Assembly: GCA_005217565.1 (NCBI GenBank)
Contig: SJCO01000021.1
Location: 39,023 to 103,022, forward strand
Direction: 5' to 3'
Source of the DNA: Puteibacter caeruleilacunae
Lineage (GTDB): Bacteria; Bacteroidota; Bacteroidia; Bacteroidales; Prolixibacteraceae
DNA: 64,000 nt
Position 1 is the stretch's first letter; every line of letters starts with the position of its first letter. A model generated the notes under the pieces. The model saw only the letters and a list, made by a program, of their open reading frames with translations, was not told where the DNA came from and searched no databases. Below are positions 55,145 to 62,935 of the stretch, one piece after another. Made by a program: the position numbers and the translations under genes.

Positions 55145-56329
55145 CTATGGCCAGAATTTATCGACATCGGTGTTGATGGGATCTACCCTTAAGATATCGA
55201 TTTTGAAATCGGTTGTTTCTTTGCCAATTATTTTGATGATGGATTTAAAGTTATCGGTTGATAACTCATCCACTTTTTCTTCCAAGTCTTCAAGATTTGC
55301 AGCATCGAAGATAAATTTAAGGGTTGCAATATTGCCAATTTCTCTGTTGCTGAGGAAGGTAATTACGCTTCTGTCGTCGGAGGTGACAAAGCGACTAATT
55401 GTTGTATAGTCGGCCGTTAAATAACCATCAGATTCTGTTTTTAAATCGATAATTGAATCGTTTGTCGTATAGTGGGTTGTATAGTTTTCTAATTCAAACG
55501 AGATGCCGATTTTCTTCATAACAGGTTTGAAAATCCTTAATGCTTTGTATGATCCTACAAATATCACATGATGACCTTTGACATCTTCCCAGGTAACTTC
55601 ACTGGCATATTTCATCTTCATATTGAGAAAGCCTCCTCCCAGGGAGCTGGCTATTTTATATAAACCAAAGTTGGATTGTCGATCAATAAAGGTTTGGGTT
55701 GTTATCACAATATCCTCTTTTGATGTGGGATTTTCATCCATCCTTTCATTAAGATCATCCAATGAATTGATGTTGGTATGACGCGATAAGGCGAGTCCCC
55801 CAAGTGGACTTTTTAATCTGAAAAAGTAATGATCACCTACCACAATCAATACTGGATGTTTGTGTTTGTAAAGCTCTTTCCAAAGGAATTGTTTTGCAGC
55901 AGGAGGCGATGATGAATTTAGAGACAGGATCACGCCTGATATGCATAATATTAGACTAACGATTAATATTACTGGTGCCTTTCGATATAAGCTCGATTTA
56001 AATAGCTCAAGTTGATTGTAGTGAAAAGTAACCTGATACGAACCTTTCGGTATTTCAAATTTTATCTCATCATTTAAACCCTCCTTCTCATAATACGCTT
56101 GTAGTTTTTTGCGAAGATTCAGTATATAAATACGCACATTGTGATCCTTATCTGGATCGGGATTTTTACCAAACACATCGTACGCAATCTGCAATTCAGT
56201 CGGTGTGTTTCCTGCCAGCGTATTATCAACCAGGTATCGCAACAGCTCTTTATTGACTACTGATTTGGCAAAACAATGACTCTCAATAATCTTGCTGCAA
56301 TAAGTCTTTATTTTATTCGTGTGTTTCAT
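55145..56329 (-). CDS. Membrane-anchored winged-helix regulator with periplasmic sensor domain
   Basis: 394-aa protein. The N-terminal ~105 residues (ELLRYLVDNTLAG, LQIAYDVFGKNPDPDKDHN, VRIYILNLRKKLQAYYEKEG, FEIPKGSYQVTF) match a winged-helix domain also found fused to cyclase and TPR domains. One transmembrane helix follows (about 118-138, APVILIVSLILCISGVILSL). The remaining ~250 residues lie in the periplasm and include LIVVGDHYFFR and HHVIFVGSYKALRIF, family unknown. The layout is that of a ToxR/CadC-type one-component switch. It is divergent from GH97, with an inverted repeat between them, so GH97 is the likely target. Confidence 0.78.
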   Translation of the reverse strand: MKHTNKIKTYCSKIIESHCFAKSVVNKELLRYLVDNTLAGNTPTELQIAYDVFGKNPDPDKDHNVRIYILNLRKKLQAYYEKEGLNDEIKFEIPKGSYQVTFHYNQLELFKSSLYRKAPVILIVSLILCISGVILSLNSSSPPAAKQFLWKELYKHKHPVLIVVGDHYFFRLKSPLGGLALSRHTNINSLDDLNERMDENPTSKEDIVITTQTFIDRQSNFGLYKIASSLGGGFLNMKMKYASEVTWEDVKGHHVIFVGSYKALRIFKPVMKKIGISFELENYTTHYTTNDSIIDLKTESDGYLTADYTTISRFVTSDDRSVITFLSNREIGNIATLKFIFDAANLEDLEEKVDELSTDNFKSIIKIIGKETTDFKIDILRVDPINTDVDKFWP

Positions 56330-56372
56330 TAGTTCGCTGATTATGAGTGTTGTTAAGTGACCTGTTAACGAT

Positions 56373-56398
56373 GATTTTACAACTGTAAAAGTAAAATC
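56373..56398. promoter_or_regulatory. Nested inverted repeat between regulator and GH97
   Basis: GATTTTAC (56373-56380) and GTAAAATC (56391-56398) enclose a second pair, TTTTACA (56375-56381) and TGTAAAA (56384-56390). It sits 44 nt from the regulator start and 153 nt from GH97, a candidate operator. Confidence 0.55.
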
Positions 56399-56550
56399 TT
56401 TTTATTCAGATTAGCTCAGTTGTAATTTCAAATCGTCGGTAAAATTACATGAAATAATAATACCGTGAACGAAAACGGAAAGAAAAATACATGCTGTCTT
56501 GATATAGCTGTATAGAAATATTGTAGTGTTTAAATTAAGTATTTTCAATC

Positions 56551-58539
56551 ATGAAATGTAAATGTATTCAGACATGTTTACTTATCCTGACAGTGTTGTT
56601 GGGAAGTTTGGTTACCTCCTGTAATCAGTCAACGTATCAGGTGAATTCTCCTAATGAGAGACTTTCATTAACGTTTAAAACAGATAGTGGTAAGCTGTAC
56701 TATTTTGTGGATCGTGGAGGAAAAAGAGTGGTTAACGAATCGGCAATGGGACTTGTTACTGAGTTAATCACACTGGAAAATTTTATTGTGAAAGGAGTTG
56801 AATCTTCTTCATTTAGCGAAGACTGGGAACCTGTGTGGGGACAGTTTGCATCTATTAAGAATGAGTACAATGAAGTTGTTCTTCATCTGGAAGCCTCGGA
56901 AAATAAGGACATAAAAATGGATGTTATTGCCCGGGTATTTGATAATGGAATTGGTTTGCGTTACCATTTCCCTGAGCAAAATCAAAAACATTGGGTAGTG
57001 AAAAGTGATCTTACTGAGTTTAATTTCCCTGAAGGATCGAGCACCTACTCAACTAATGGTGAAAGTACACCTAAGGGACCAACTCCTATTAAGCAACTAA
57101 AGAATGCAAAACCTCCTGTGGTAGTAGAAATGCAGGAGGGATATGCAGCAATACATGAAGCGGATTTAATGAATTTCTCTTTTATGCGAATAGGTGCCAA
57201 TGATTCAGGTATTCCTACACCTCAGATAAGCAAATCAACTTTGGATGCACCTTTCAATACGCCTTGGCGGGTGGTGCTTTTTGAAGAGAAATTAGGGGAT
57301 TTGGCTTTATCGCATGTGATCCAGAATTTGAATTCTCCCTGTAAAATCGCCGATACATCATGGATTAAATCAGGTATTGGAATGACAGAATGTAGAGCGT
57401 GGGGGGCTACGTTGGCTGACGGATTTCAGTATGGAAAGAATATGGAGAGTCTGAAGCGTTTCATCGATTTCTGTCATGAGAATGGTATGGAATATATTAT
57501 GGTTGACTCAGGATGGTATGGAAATCAGTGGGATGATGAGTCTGATCCGTTTACTCCACGTCAGGAAGGTGATAATGTTTCAGCAGCAAGGTTTTATCGT
57601 GGTCCTATTGAAGTAATTGACCGACTGCGAGGAGCCATTGTTATGCCTGAGCTGATTAAGTATGGAAGAGAACGCAATGTTGGGGTGATCGTTTATATGA
57701 ATGATTTGCTTCGTCGCAACCATGGCATGTCGTTCGTGGATGATGTGCTTAAAACTTATGCCAACTGGGGAGCAGCAGGAATTAAGTATGGCTTTATGAA
57801 GGAAAATAATCCGCAGAAGAAGGTGAATAATACTCGCCATATTGTAGCTGAATGTGCCAAAAATAAGCTACTGGTTAATTTTCACGATGGACCAGTGCAC
57901 CCAACCGGAGAAGATCGAACTTATCCAAACTTGATAACCAGGGAGTTTGTGCAGGCACAGTTTGATGCCAGTAAAGCGTTTGGCCCTACCTGTTTCCTGC
58001 GTTCTATATTTGTGAATGCCATTGCTGGTCCGCTTGACTTTATGAATGGTTTCTTTGAGTTGGAGAGTGAAATGGTGAAGGAACGTTTTCAGGTGAGACA
58101 AACATTGAATTCTACAGTAGTGGCAGAGGCTGCCCGTTGCTTAATTGCCAGTAATGGTTTAAATATCTTAAGTGATCATGATGAGGCATATCGCAAAAAG
58201 GCTGATATCTTTGAGTTTGTTAGGCAGACTAAAGGGCAATGGGATGAAACCCGCATTTTGCATGATGAGATGGGGCGTTTGGCGACTTTTGCTCGTCGAA
58301 AAGGGGATACATGGTTGATTGGTTCTCATATAAATGAAAAAGGTGGCAGTGTTACCATTCCACTTGATTTCTTATCTGATGGAGCATATCATGCTCGTAT
58401 TTTCACAGATGGTGAAAATACCGATTATAAGCACAACAAAGAGGATTATCGTATTGATGACCGTACTGTGTCGAATAAGGATGTATTGACGTTTAATATT
58501 CCTGCAGGAGGAGGCGTTTGTATTGAGTTGAAGAAGTAG
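56551..58539 (+). CDS. GH97 glycoside hydrolase, atypical catalytic residues
   Basis: 662-aa lipoprotein (lipobox LVTSC, Cys24). GH97 architecture: N-terminal sandwich (about 30-275), (beta/alpha)8 barrel (about 280-560: YIMVDSGWYG, GVIVYMNDLLRRN, GAAGIKYGFM, LLVNFHDGPVHPTGEDRTYPN) and C-terminal beta domain. In retaining GH97 enzymes an Asp sits in the strand corresponding to IKYGF; here Gly414 takes its place. In inverting SusB-type enzymes a Glu base follows His in the motif HEAVRPTG; here it is Asp446 (HDGPVHPTG). Glu465 in ITREF matches the family acid. An inverting alpha-glucosidase or alpha-galactosidase is therefore likely, perhaps a distinct subgroup. Neighbours are the divergent regulator and the LamG-AraC gene. 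The comparison relies on recalled family data. Confidence 0.88.
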   Translation: MKCKCIQTCLLILTVLLGSLVTSCNQSTYQVNSPNERLSLTFKTDSGKLYYFVDRGGKRVVNESAMGLVTELITLENFIVKGVESSSFSEDWEPVWGQFASIKNEYNEVVLHLEASENKDIKMDVIARVFDNGIGLRYHFPEQNQKHWVVKSDLTEFNFPEGSSTYSTNGESTPKGPTPIKQLKNAKPPVVVEMQEGYAAIHEADLMNFSFMRIGANDSGIPTPQISKSTLDAPFNTPWRVVLFEEKLGDLALSHVIQNLNSPCKIADTSWIKSGIGMTECRAWGATLADGFQYGKNMESLKRFIDFCHENGMEYIMVDSGWYGNQWDDESDPFTPRQEGDNVSAARFYRGPIEVIDRLRGAIVMPELIKYGRERNVGVIVYMNDLLRRNHGMSFVDDVLKTYANWGAAGIKYGFMKENNPQKKVNNTRHIVAECAKNKLLVNFHDGPVHPTGEDRTYPNLITREFVQAQFDASKAFGPTCFLRSIFVNAIAGPLDFMNGFFELESEMVKERFQVRQTLNSTVVAEAARCLIASNGLNILSDHDEAYRKKADIFEFVRQTKGQWDETRILHDEMGRLATFARRKGDTWLIGSHINEKGGSVTIPLDFLSDGAYHARIFTDGENTDYKHNKEDYRIDDRTVSNKDVLTFNIPAGGGVCIELKK

Positions 58540-58566
58540 TAAGATAACTATAGATCCAAAAATAAA

Positions 58567-58594
58567 GAAAGGGGTGATGTGCGTCACCCCTTTC
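58567..58594 (+). terminator. Hairpin after GH97 (terminator or susC-type leader)
   Basis: Perfect 11-bp stem GAAAGGGGTGA (58567-58577) / TCACCCCTTTC (58584-58594). No T-run follows. Its position 16-35 nt before ATGAAAAAA mimics the leader hairpins of the four susC genes. Confidence 0.7.
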
Positions 58595-58610
58595 TCAACC
58601 AAACTTATCT

Positions 58611-58707
58611 ATGAAAAAAAAACTTATCTATGAAAAAAACTCATGTGCTAAACTCAACACTACAAATGTATATCATGATTAAGTTAACGTCTGATAAGCG
58701 AAGTTAA
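58611..58707 (+). pseudogene. Possible relic of a susC start
   Basis: Two tandem copies of AACTTATCTATGAAAAAA are present. From the second ATG (58630) 25 codons read MKKTHVLNSTLQMYIMIKLT then a stop, resembling the SusC start pattern MKK...IMKLT; the DNA ATTAAGTTAACG is also like the other susC genes. No further susC sequence remains. The reading is tentative. Confidence 0.4.
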
Positions 58708-58825
58708 AATGTGTTAATATTTCACGAAAAGTATCTGTGGGTGTTTTTTGCCTTATTGCATCATATCTGTATATTTGTTTTGTCCAAAATGAGGAATTAC
58801 TAATCATTAAGGAAAACTAACACCT

Positions 58826-60664
58826 ATGAAGAAAACCTTACTAATCATACTTGCTCTCTTTTTTTTATTTGCAGATGGCTATGCAAATAGAGCTATACGC
58901 TTTAATGATAACTACGCCCTTTTTCCTACATCACCAGTTCTACGTCCGAAGGATCAAATCACTGTAGAATGTTGGATAAAAGCTGAGAATTACCTAAACT
59001 GGGGAGCCCCTGTGTGCTATTTAGTAGATAATCAGTATGATGAGTCGGGTTATGCGTTGGCCTTTAATGAAGGAGAAATGCGCTTCATGATCAAGACAGA
59101 TCGTATGCGAGGACAGGATTGGACTTATAATCCTGGTGTACATATCGAATTGAATCAATGGTGTCATATCGCAGGAGTATATGATGGTAAATCTGTAAAG
59201 GTGTATTTAAATGGACTACTTCAAGATGAGCGTTTTGTGAGTGGTGATATCGATTGGAGTTTTGCTCCTGCTCAATTAAGCATAGGAGCGTTTGTCGACA
59301 GCAACGAAATGCATCATTTTTATGGCTGTGTTGATGAAGTGAGAATTTGGAATCGGGGACTAGCAGCTGCAGAAATACAAGCTAATTTATACAAGTCGCT
59401 TACAGGGAGCGAGGATGGATTGATCTTTTACCTGCCAATGACAGGTGACGGGACAATAATTAAAGATCACTCTAAGAATCATTTTGACGGAAGAATTATA
59501 AACCATACATCTGAGAGCCGCACTAATTCGTTGGCTATGGTTCATCCAACAATAACAAATTCCGAGCTATTATCAACATCTTCATGCAATATTGAATGGT
59601 CGATGTCGAGCAAAATTGAGGCCTTGAAAGAGTATTATGTCGATGTTGCCAGTGACTTGAAATTTAATAAGATACTTCCAGAATACAATAATGTAAAGGT
59701 ATTAGATAACCGTCAGGTTTTATCGTATCTTCCTGGAGGACAGAATTATTATGTGCGGGTGAAGGGACGATTAAGTAATGGTGATTATACGATGTATTCA
59801 GAGCCATATTTAATCGATGGTTTTTCAAGTTCTTTATCAATTGATCTATACTCAAAGGCTGATAAAATAAAGGATCATATAATAGTATTGGATGATAACG
59901 TTTTGACGTCGAGCTATGTGAAGTTGAAAAAAGGAACCAGAAGCATGATGATTGAGTCGCGCCTAACATCTGAATCGCTGAGTTTTGATGAGTATGCTTT
60001 TATGTATATTAAAGGTAAAAATCTAGATGAAGAATACGATATTAGTCGTGTATCAAACTTGATGTTACCAGAGCTGGATCCAGGGAAATATACAATTGAC
60101 CTGAAGTGGGGTACCGATCACAATCTATCAAGTAGTTTTGTGGTTGAAATAGAGCGATATTGGTGGCAAAATGTTTGGTTCTATGTATTGGTTGTAATGA
60201 CATTAGGGGGAGTGGTATTTCTTGCTACTAAATATATCAAGATCATTACAAAAACCAGGTATCAGGAACTGCTCGATGGTTATGTTCCTATCCCAGAGAA
60301 AGATCTTGAGATTAGCGAAAATGAGATGACCAATATTTATAATCGTCTTGTTGAATTAATGGATGAAGAAAAGCCATACCTTGAACCACGACTAAGTCTC
60401 AAGATACTTGGAGATAAATTAGATGTTAGTCCAACATTGTTATCGCATATCATTAGAGAAAAGTATGGCTATTATTTTAATGATTTTGTCAATAAGTATC
60501 GAATTGATGAGGTAAAGCGACAATTGAAGAGCAAGGAAACATCAGGACTTAAAATTGTGGCCATTGCCTATAAATGTGGTTTTAATTCAGAATCTACTTT
60601 CTTCAGGGTATTTAAGAAGTTTACAGGAGAAACTCCGAGTAGCTATCAGAAAAAGATGATGTGA
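58826..60664 (+). CDS. Membrane-anchored LamG-AraC transcription regulator
   Basis: 612-aa protein: signal peptide (1-20), a LamG/concanavalin-type domain (about 24-200: ITVECWIKAENYLNWGAP, WCHIAGVYDGKSVKVYLNG, DEVRIWNRGL), a beta-rich region to about 440, one transmembrane helix (about 447-470, WFYVLVVMTLGGVVFLATKY) and a C-terminal AraC-type DNA-binding domain (about 515-612: LDVSPTLLSHIIREKYGYYF, IVAIAYKCGFNSESTFFRVF). It resembles a hybrid two-component sensor stripped of kinase and receiver parts. The sensing domain faces the periplasm and likely binds sugar. Targets are probably the neighbouring GH97/GH2 genes. Confidence 0.87.
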   Translation: MKKTLLIILALFFLFADGYANRAIRFNDNYALFPTSPVLRPKDQITVECWIKAENYLNWGAPVCYLVDNQYDESGYALAFNEGEMRFMIKTDRMRGQDWTYNPGVHIELNQWCHIAGVYDGKSVKVYLNGLLQDERFVSGDIDWSFAPAQLSIGAFVDSNEMHHFYGCVDEVRIWNRGLAAAEIQANLYKSLTGSEDGLIFYLPMTGDGTIIKDHSKNHFDGRIINHTSESRTNSLAMVHPTITNSELLSTSSCNIEWSMSSKIEALKEYYVDVASDLKFNKILPEYNNVKVLDNRQVLSYLPGGQNYYVRVKGRLSNGDYTMYSEPYLIDGFSSSLSIDLYSKADKIKDHIIVLDDNVLTSSYVKLKKGTRSMMIESRLTSESLSFDEYAFMYIKGKNLDEEYDISRVSNLMLPELDPGKYTIDLKWGTDHNLSSSFVVEIERYWWQNVWFYVLVVMTLGGVVFLATKYIKIITKTRYQELLDGYVPIPEKDLEISENEMTNIYNRLVELMDEEKPYLEPRLSLKILGDKLDVSPTLLSHIIREKYGYYFNDFVNKYRIDEVKRQLKSKETSGLKIVAIAYKCGFNSESTFFRVFKKFTGETPSSYQKKMM

Positions 60665-61085
60665 TAAACTGTACACTAACGTCAGAACTCATCATTGAGG
60701 TTCAATTAGTGTCGTTTTAAAAATAAAATTATGTTACTATTATTGTGCTGAAATCAGAATAGGCAAATAGCTATCACTATTTTTTGTGCTAAAATTAAAT
60801 TTATTCCCCGATAATATTCTTCAGAAAATAAACGATAAAATAAGGCGTTTTAAGATCTTTAAATTTTTGAGGTGGTGACTCACAAGTGTCAGGTGGTTTT
60901 GATTGTTGAAATCTACCTTAAAATTGAAACTGAAGCATGTGGGGGCGGTTTGTTTGGCTTCGTAAAGAGCAAAAAAGGCCTGCAAATTAGAGATTTCTTC
61001 GTTTTGCTATCTCTAGATTACAATTCCCTTACACCTTCTTACTAAGCCCCTACTTATCCCTCTCAAAGCCCCCATTTTTCAGTAG
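60665..61085. other. Long non-coding stretch before the LytTR gene
   Basis: No gene found. It contains a weak inverted repeat (TTAGAGAT/ATCTCTAG, 60987-61018) and a pyrimidine-rich run near 61025-61078. Confidence 0.4.
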
Positions 61086-61140
61086 TTGACAAGGCTTTGA
61101 CAAGGGATTGACAAAAGTTTGAGAAAACTGGGAGAAGGCT
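61086..61140. repeat. Tandem 11-nt repeats upstream of the LytTR gene
   Basis: Four to five head-to-tail units: TTGACAAGGCT, TTGACAAGGGA, TTGACAAAAGT, TTGAGAAAACT, GGGAGAAGGCT. The 11-nt period places each unit on the same helix face, which suits a regulator array. Confidence 0.7.
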
Positions 61141-61384
61141 TCAAACAGGCTGATAAAACATTGTCTTTATAATTATCATAAAAATTGAAAAGATTATATT
61201 GAAGTCCATGTCACACTATAAAATCACGATTCAATAATGATGTTTAACGAGTAGGTCTCTGGTGAATTTTATAAAATATGTTATAAAACATATAGTGGAT
61301 CTAAACCTATTTTATTTGGGAAGTGCCTTATCAGTAAACGGGTGTTTGGCCCGGAGGAATTTAAAACAACTCAGATTAAAAAGG

Positions 61385-61705
61385 ATGAAGAGAAATTATA
61401 TTGTTGTTCGAGAAAAAAAGAAACCAATTAAGATAGTATTTGAGGCAATAGTTTACATTGATGTTGATGATCATTTGACGACGTTTCACTGCACCAATGG
61501 AGATTGCATTTCATGTATAATGTCGTTGAAGGAGATTATTCCTGTACTGGATGAGGAATTTTTTAGAATTAATCGTTCCCAAGTGGTTCATCGCGATGAG
61601 ATAGTTGCATTAAATGAAAGGGAGCTAATAGTAGTTGGAGATAAGAAGTTAACTGTTGCATGTAGGCAGTTGAAAAAATTCAAGGATTGGTTTTCTGAAA
61701 ATTAA
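61385..61705 (+). CDS. Stand-alone LytTR-domain DNA-binding protein
   Basis: 106 aa from the ATG at 61385, preceded by AAAAGGATG, which carries an AGG. Motifs: IVYIDVDDHLTTFHC, LKEIIPVLDEEFFRINRSQVVHRDEI (split here from a longer alignment) and LTVACRQLKKFKDWF, the LytTR fold. There is no receiver domain, so it acts alone or binds a partner. A longer frame from GTG at 61262 adds 41 residues without LytTR character and is less likely. Direct repeats 21 nt apart follow the gene and match the spacing expected for LytTR sites. Confidence 0.82.
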   Translation: MKRNYIVVREKKKPIKIVFEAIVYIDVDDHLTTFHCTNGDCISCIMSLKEIIPVLDEEFFRINRSQVVHRDEIVALNERELIVVGDKKLTVACRQLKKFKDWFSEN

Positions 61706-61734
61706 ATAGCAAATAAGGTGCTTGTTGAGGAGAA

Positions 61735-61771
61735 ATTTAACGCTTACGAATGCAGATTTAACGCTTACGAA
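61735..61771. promoter_or_regulatory. Direct repeats, candidate LytTR binding sites
   Basis: ATTTAACGCTTACGAA occurs at 61735-61750 and 61756-61771, 21 nt apart. The reverse complement contains AGCGTTAAA, eight of nine positions of the LytTR consensus (W-M-M-G-T-T-N-R-W as I recall it), and 21 nt is the spacing of AgrA-type sites. Confidence 0.55.
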
Positions 61772-61899
61772 AATTATTGAAATAATATTTCAAAATATTT
61801 GAACAATATAAATAAGACTGTTAAGTTCGTTGTCGAGGCTGGGTGATTGAGGCGTTGGTTTTTGATTTTAAACTGAATAAAATCAAAAACAACCTAAGC

Positions 61900-62112
61900 A
61901 TGAAATTCTTCGAAAAACGACCACGTTTATTGTTTGTTTTATTGACACTTTTAGTGTTCTTCCCAACGTTCTTTAACGATTTTCAACTGGCGTGGGATGA
62001 TCAGTGGCAATTACTGGAGTTTGAATTCGTGGTGTATCATAGATTTGAAGATATAGGTATCGTTTTGAATCATAACTGTAAAATTCTTGAAATAGCTAGC
62101 CGAGGTCTGTAA
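61900..62112 (+). pseudogene. Truncated membrane protein, possible glycosyltransferase remnant
   Basis: 70 codons from the ATG at 61900: MKFFEKRPRLLFVLLTLLVF, then NDFQLAWDDQWQLLEFEFV. The start resembles the N-terminus of multi-spanning protein-O-mannosyltransferase/TPR-type proteins (membrane helix then WDDQW). The frame then loses character and ends, so this is most likely a 5' remnant. Confidence 0.5.
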
Positions 62113-62182
62113 TTGTTTATGAAGCCACTATGGTAATTAGTAATATAGGCGACCCGCCTTTCAGGGTAAAGTAAAATTAAAA

Positions 62183-62935
62183 ATGAAAGATTTATTTAAG
62201 TTAATTTTAGCCGGGGTGATATTAGTTTTTGTAGCCTGTGAAAATGATGATGTATTGAAACATGACCCCAACGAGACGAAAAACAATATTGATCTTGAAT
62301 ATTTAGATATAAATGCAAATGAGTTATCGGATATTGATATAAAAGACGAATTAAGAACAAGCACAGGTCTAGCCATTATTGATAGAATGTTAATATATAA
62401 GGAACATCAGGTTAGAATAACGAATAAAAGTGCAGAACAATTGAATATTAGTAAAAGTGCTTTTGAGTTTGGAGTACGAACGATAAGAAGTATGAAAGAA
62501 ATGGGCTATAATAAAGAGATATTACCTTTCAAACGATTAAAATCAGCCAATAATGAATCTAATGATCAAAATAAAAAAGTAGATTGTTTTGCTTATGCTC
62601 TTAGTGCTCTAAGTAATACACGAAGAGGTAAAATAGAAAAGGTTATAAAGGATAATGTTACATATGACTATGATACGTATGGTATCAAACTAGCTGATTG
62701 TATGGCATTTTTGACTTATTTTGTTGATGGATTTGCTTTGCGTCCTTATCAGTTGAGTGGATATAATGATGAAGATTTGATGGGCGCTGTCATCATAGGG
62801 AATGGCCATGCTGCAAATTTTTATAAAAGAATGGATGAAATAGTTTTGTGTACCGACAGCCAAGGAGGTGGTATCTGGTATATAGAAATAAATAATATTG
62901 ATTTAGCATACGTGAAAAATGAAAAGAAAGATTAA
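62183..62935 (+). CDS. Lipoprotein with putative papain-like Cys-His domain
   Basis: 250-aa lipoprotein (lipobox VFVAC, Cys19). The N-terminal half is charged and low in recognisable motifs. The C-terminal half holds VDCFAYALSALSN (Cys135) and GNGHAANFYKRMDEIVLCTDSQGG (His209, Asp225), quoted in two pieces of the fold: a Cys near a helix start, then His and an acidic/Gln group on strands. This order is that of papain-like peptidases and Tox-PL toxins. The assignment is tentative. It overlaps the next gene by 17 nt. An AT-rich setting and nearby truncated genes suggest acquired DNA. Confidence 0.6.
   Translation: MKDLFKLILAGVILVFVACENDDVLKHDPNETKNNIDLEYLDINANELSDIDIKDELRTSTGLAIIDRMLIYKEHQVRITNKSAEQLNISKSAFEFGVRTIRSMKEMGYNKEILPFKRLKSANNESNDQNKKVDCFAYALSALSNTRRGKIEKVIKDNVTYDYDTYGIKLADCMAFLTYFVDGFALRPYQLSGYNDEDLMGAVIIGNGHAANFYKRMDEIVLCTDSQGGGIWYIEINNIDLAYVKNEKKD

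Noticed and set aside
61262..61384. 41-residue N-terminal extension of the LytTR protein from a GTG
   Set aside because: The extension lacks domain character, while ATG at 61385 follows an AGG and starts the LytTR domain properly.
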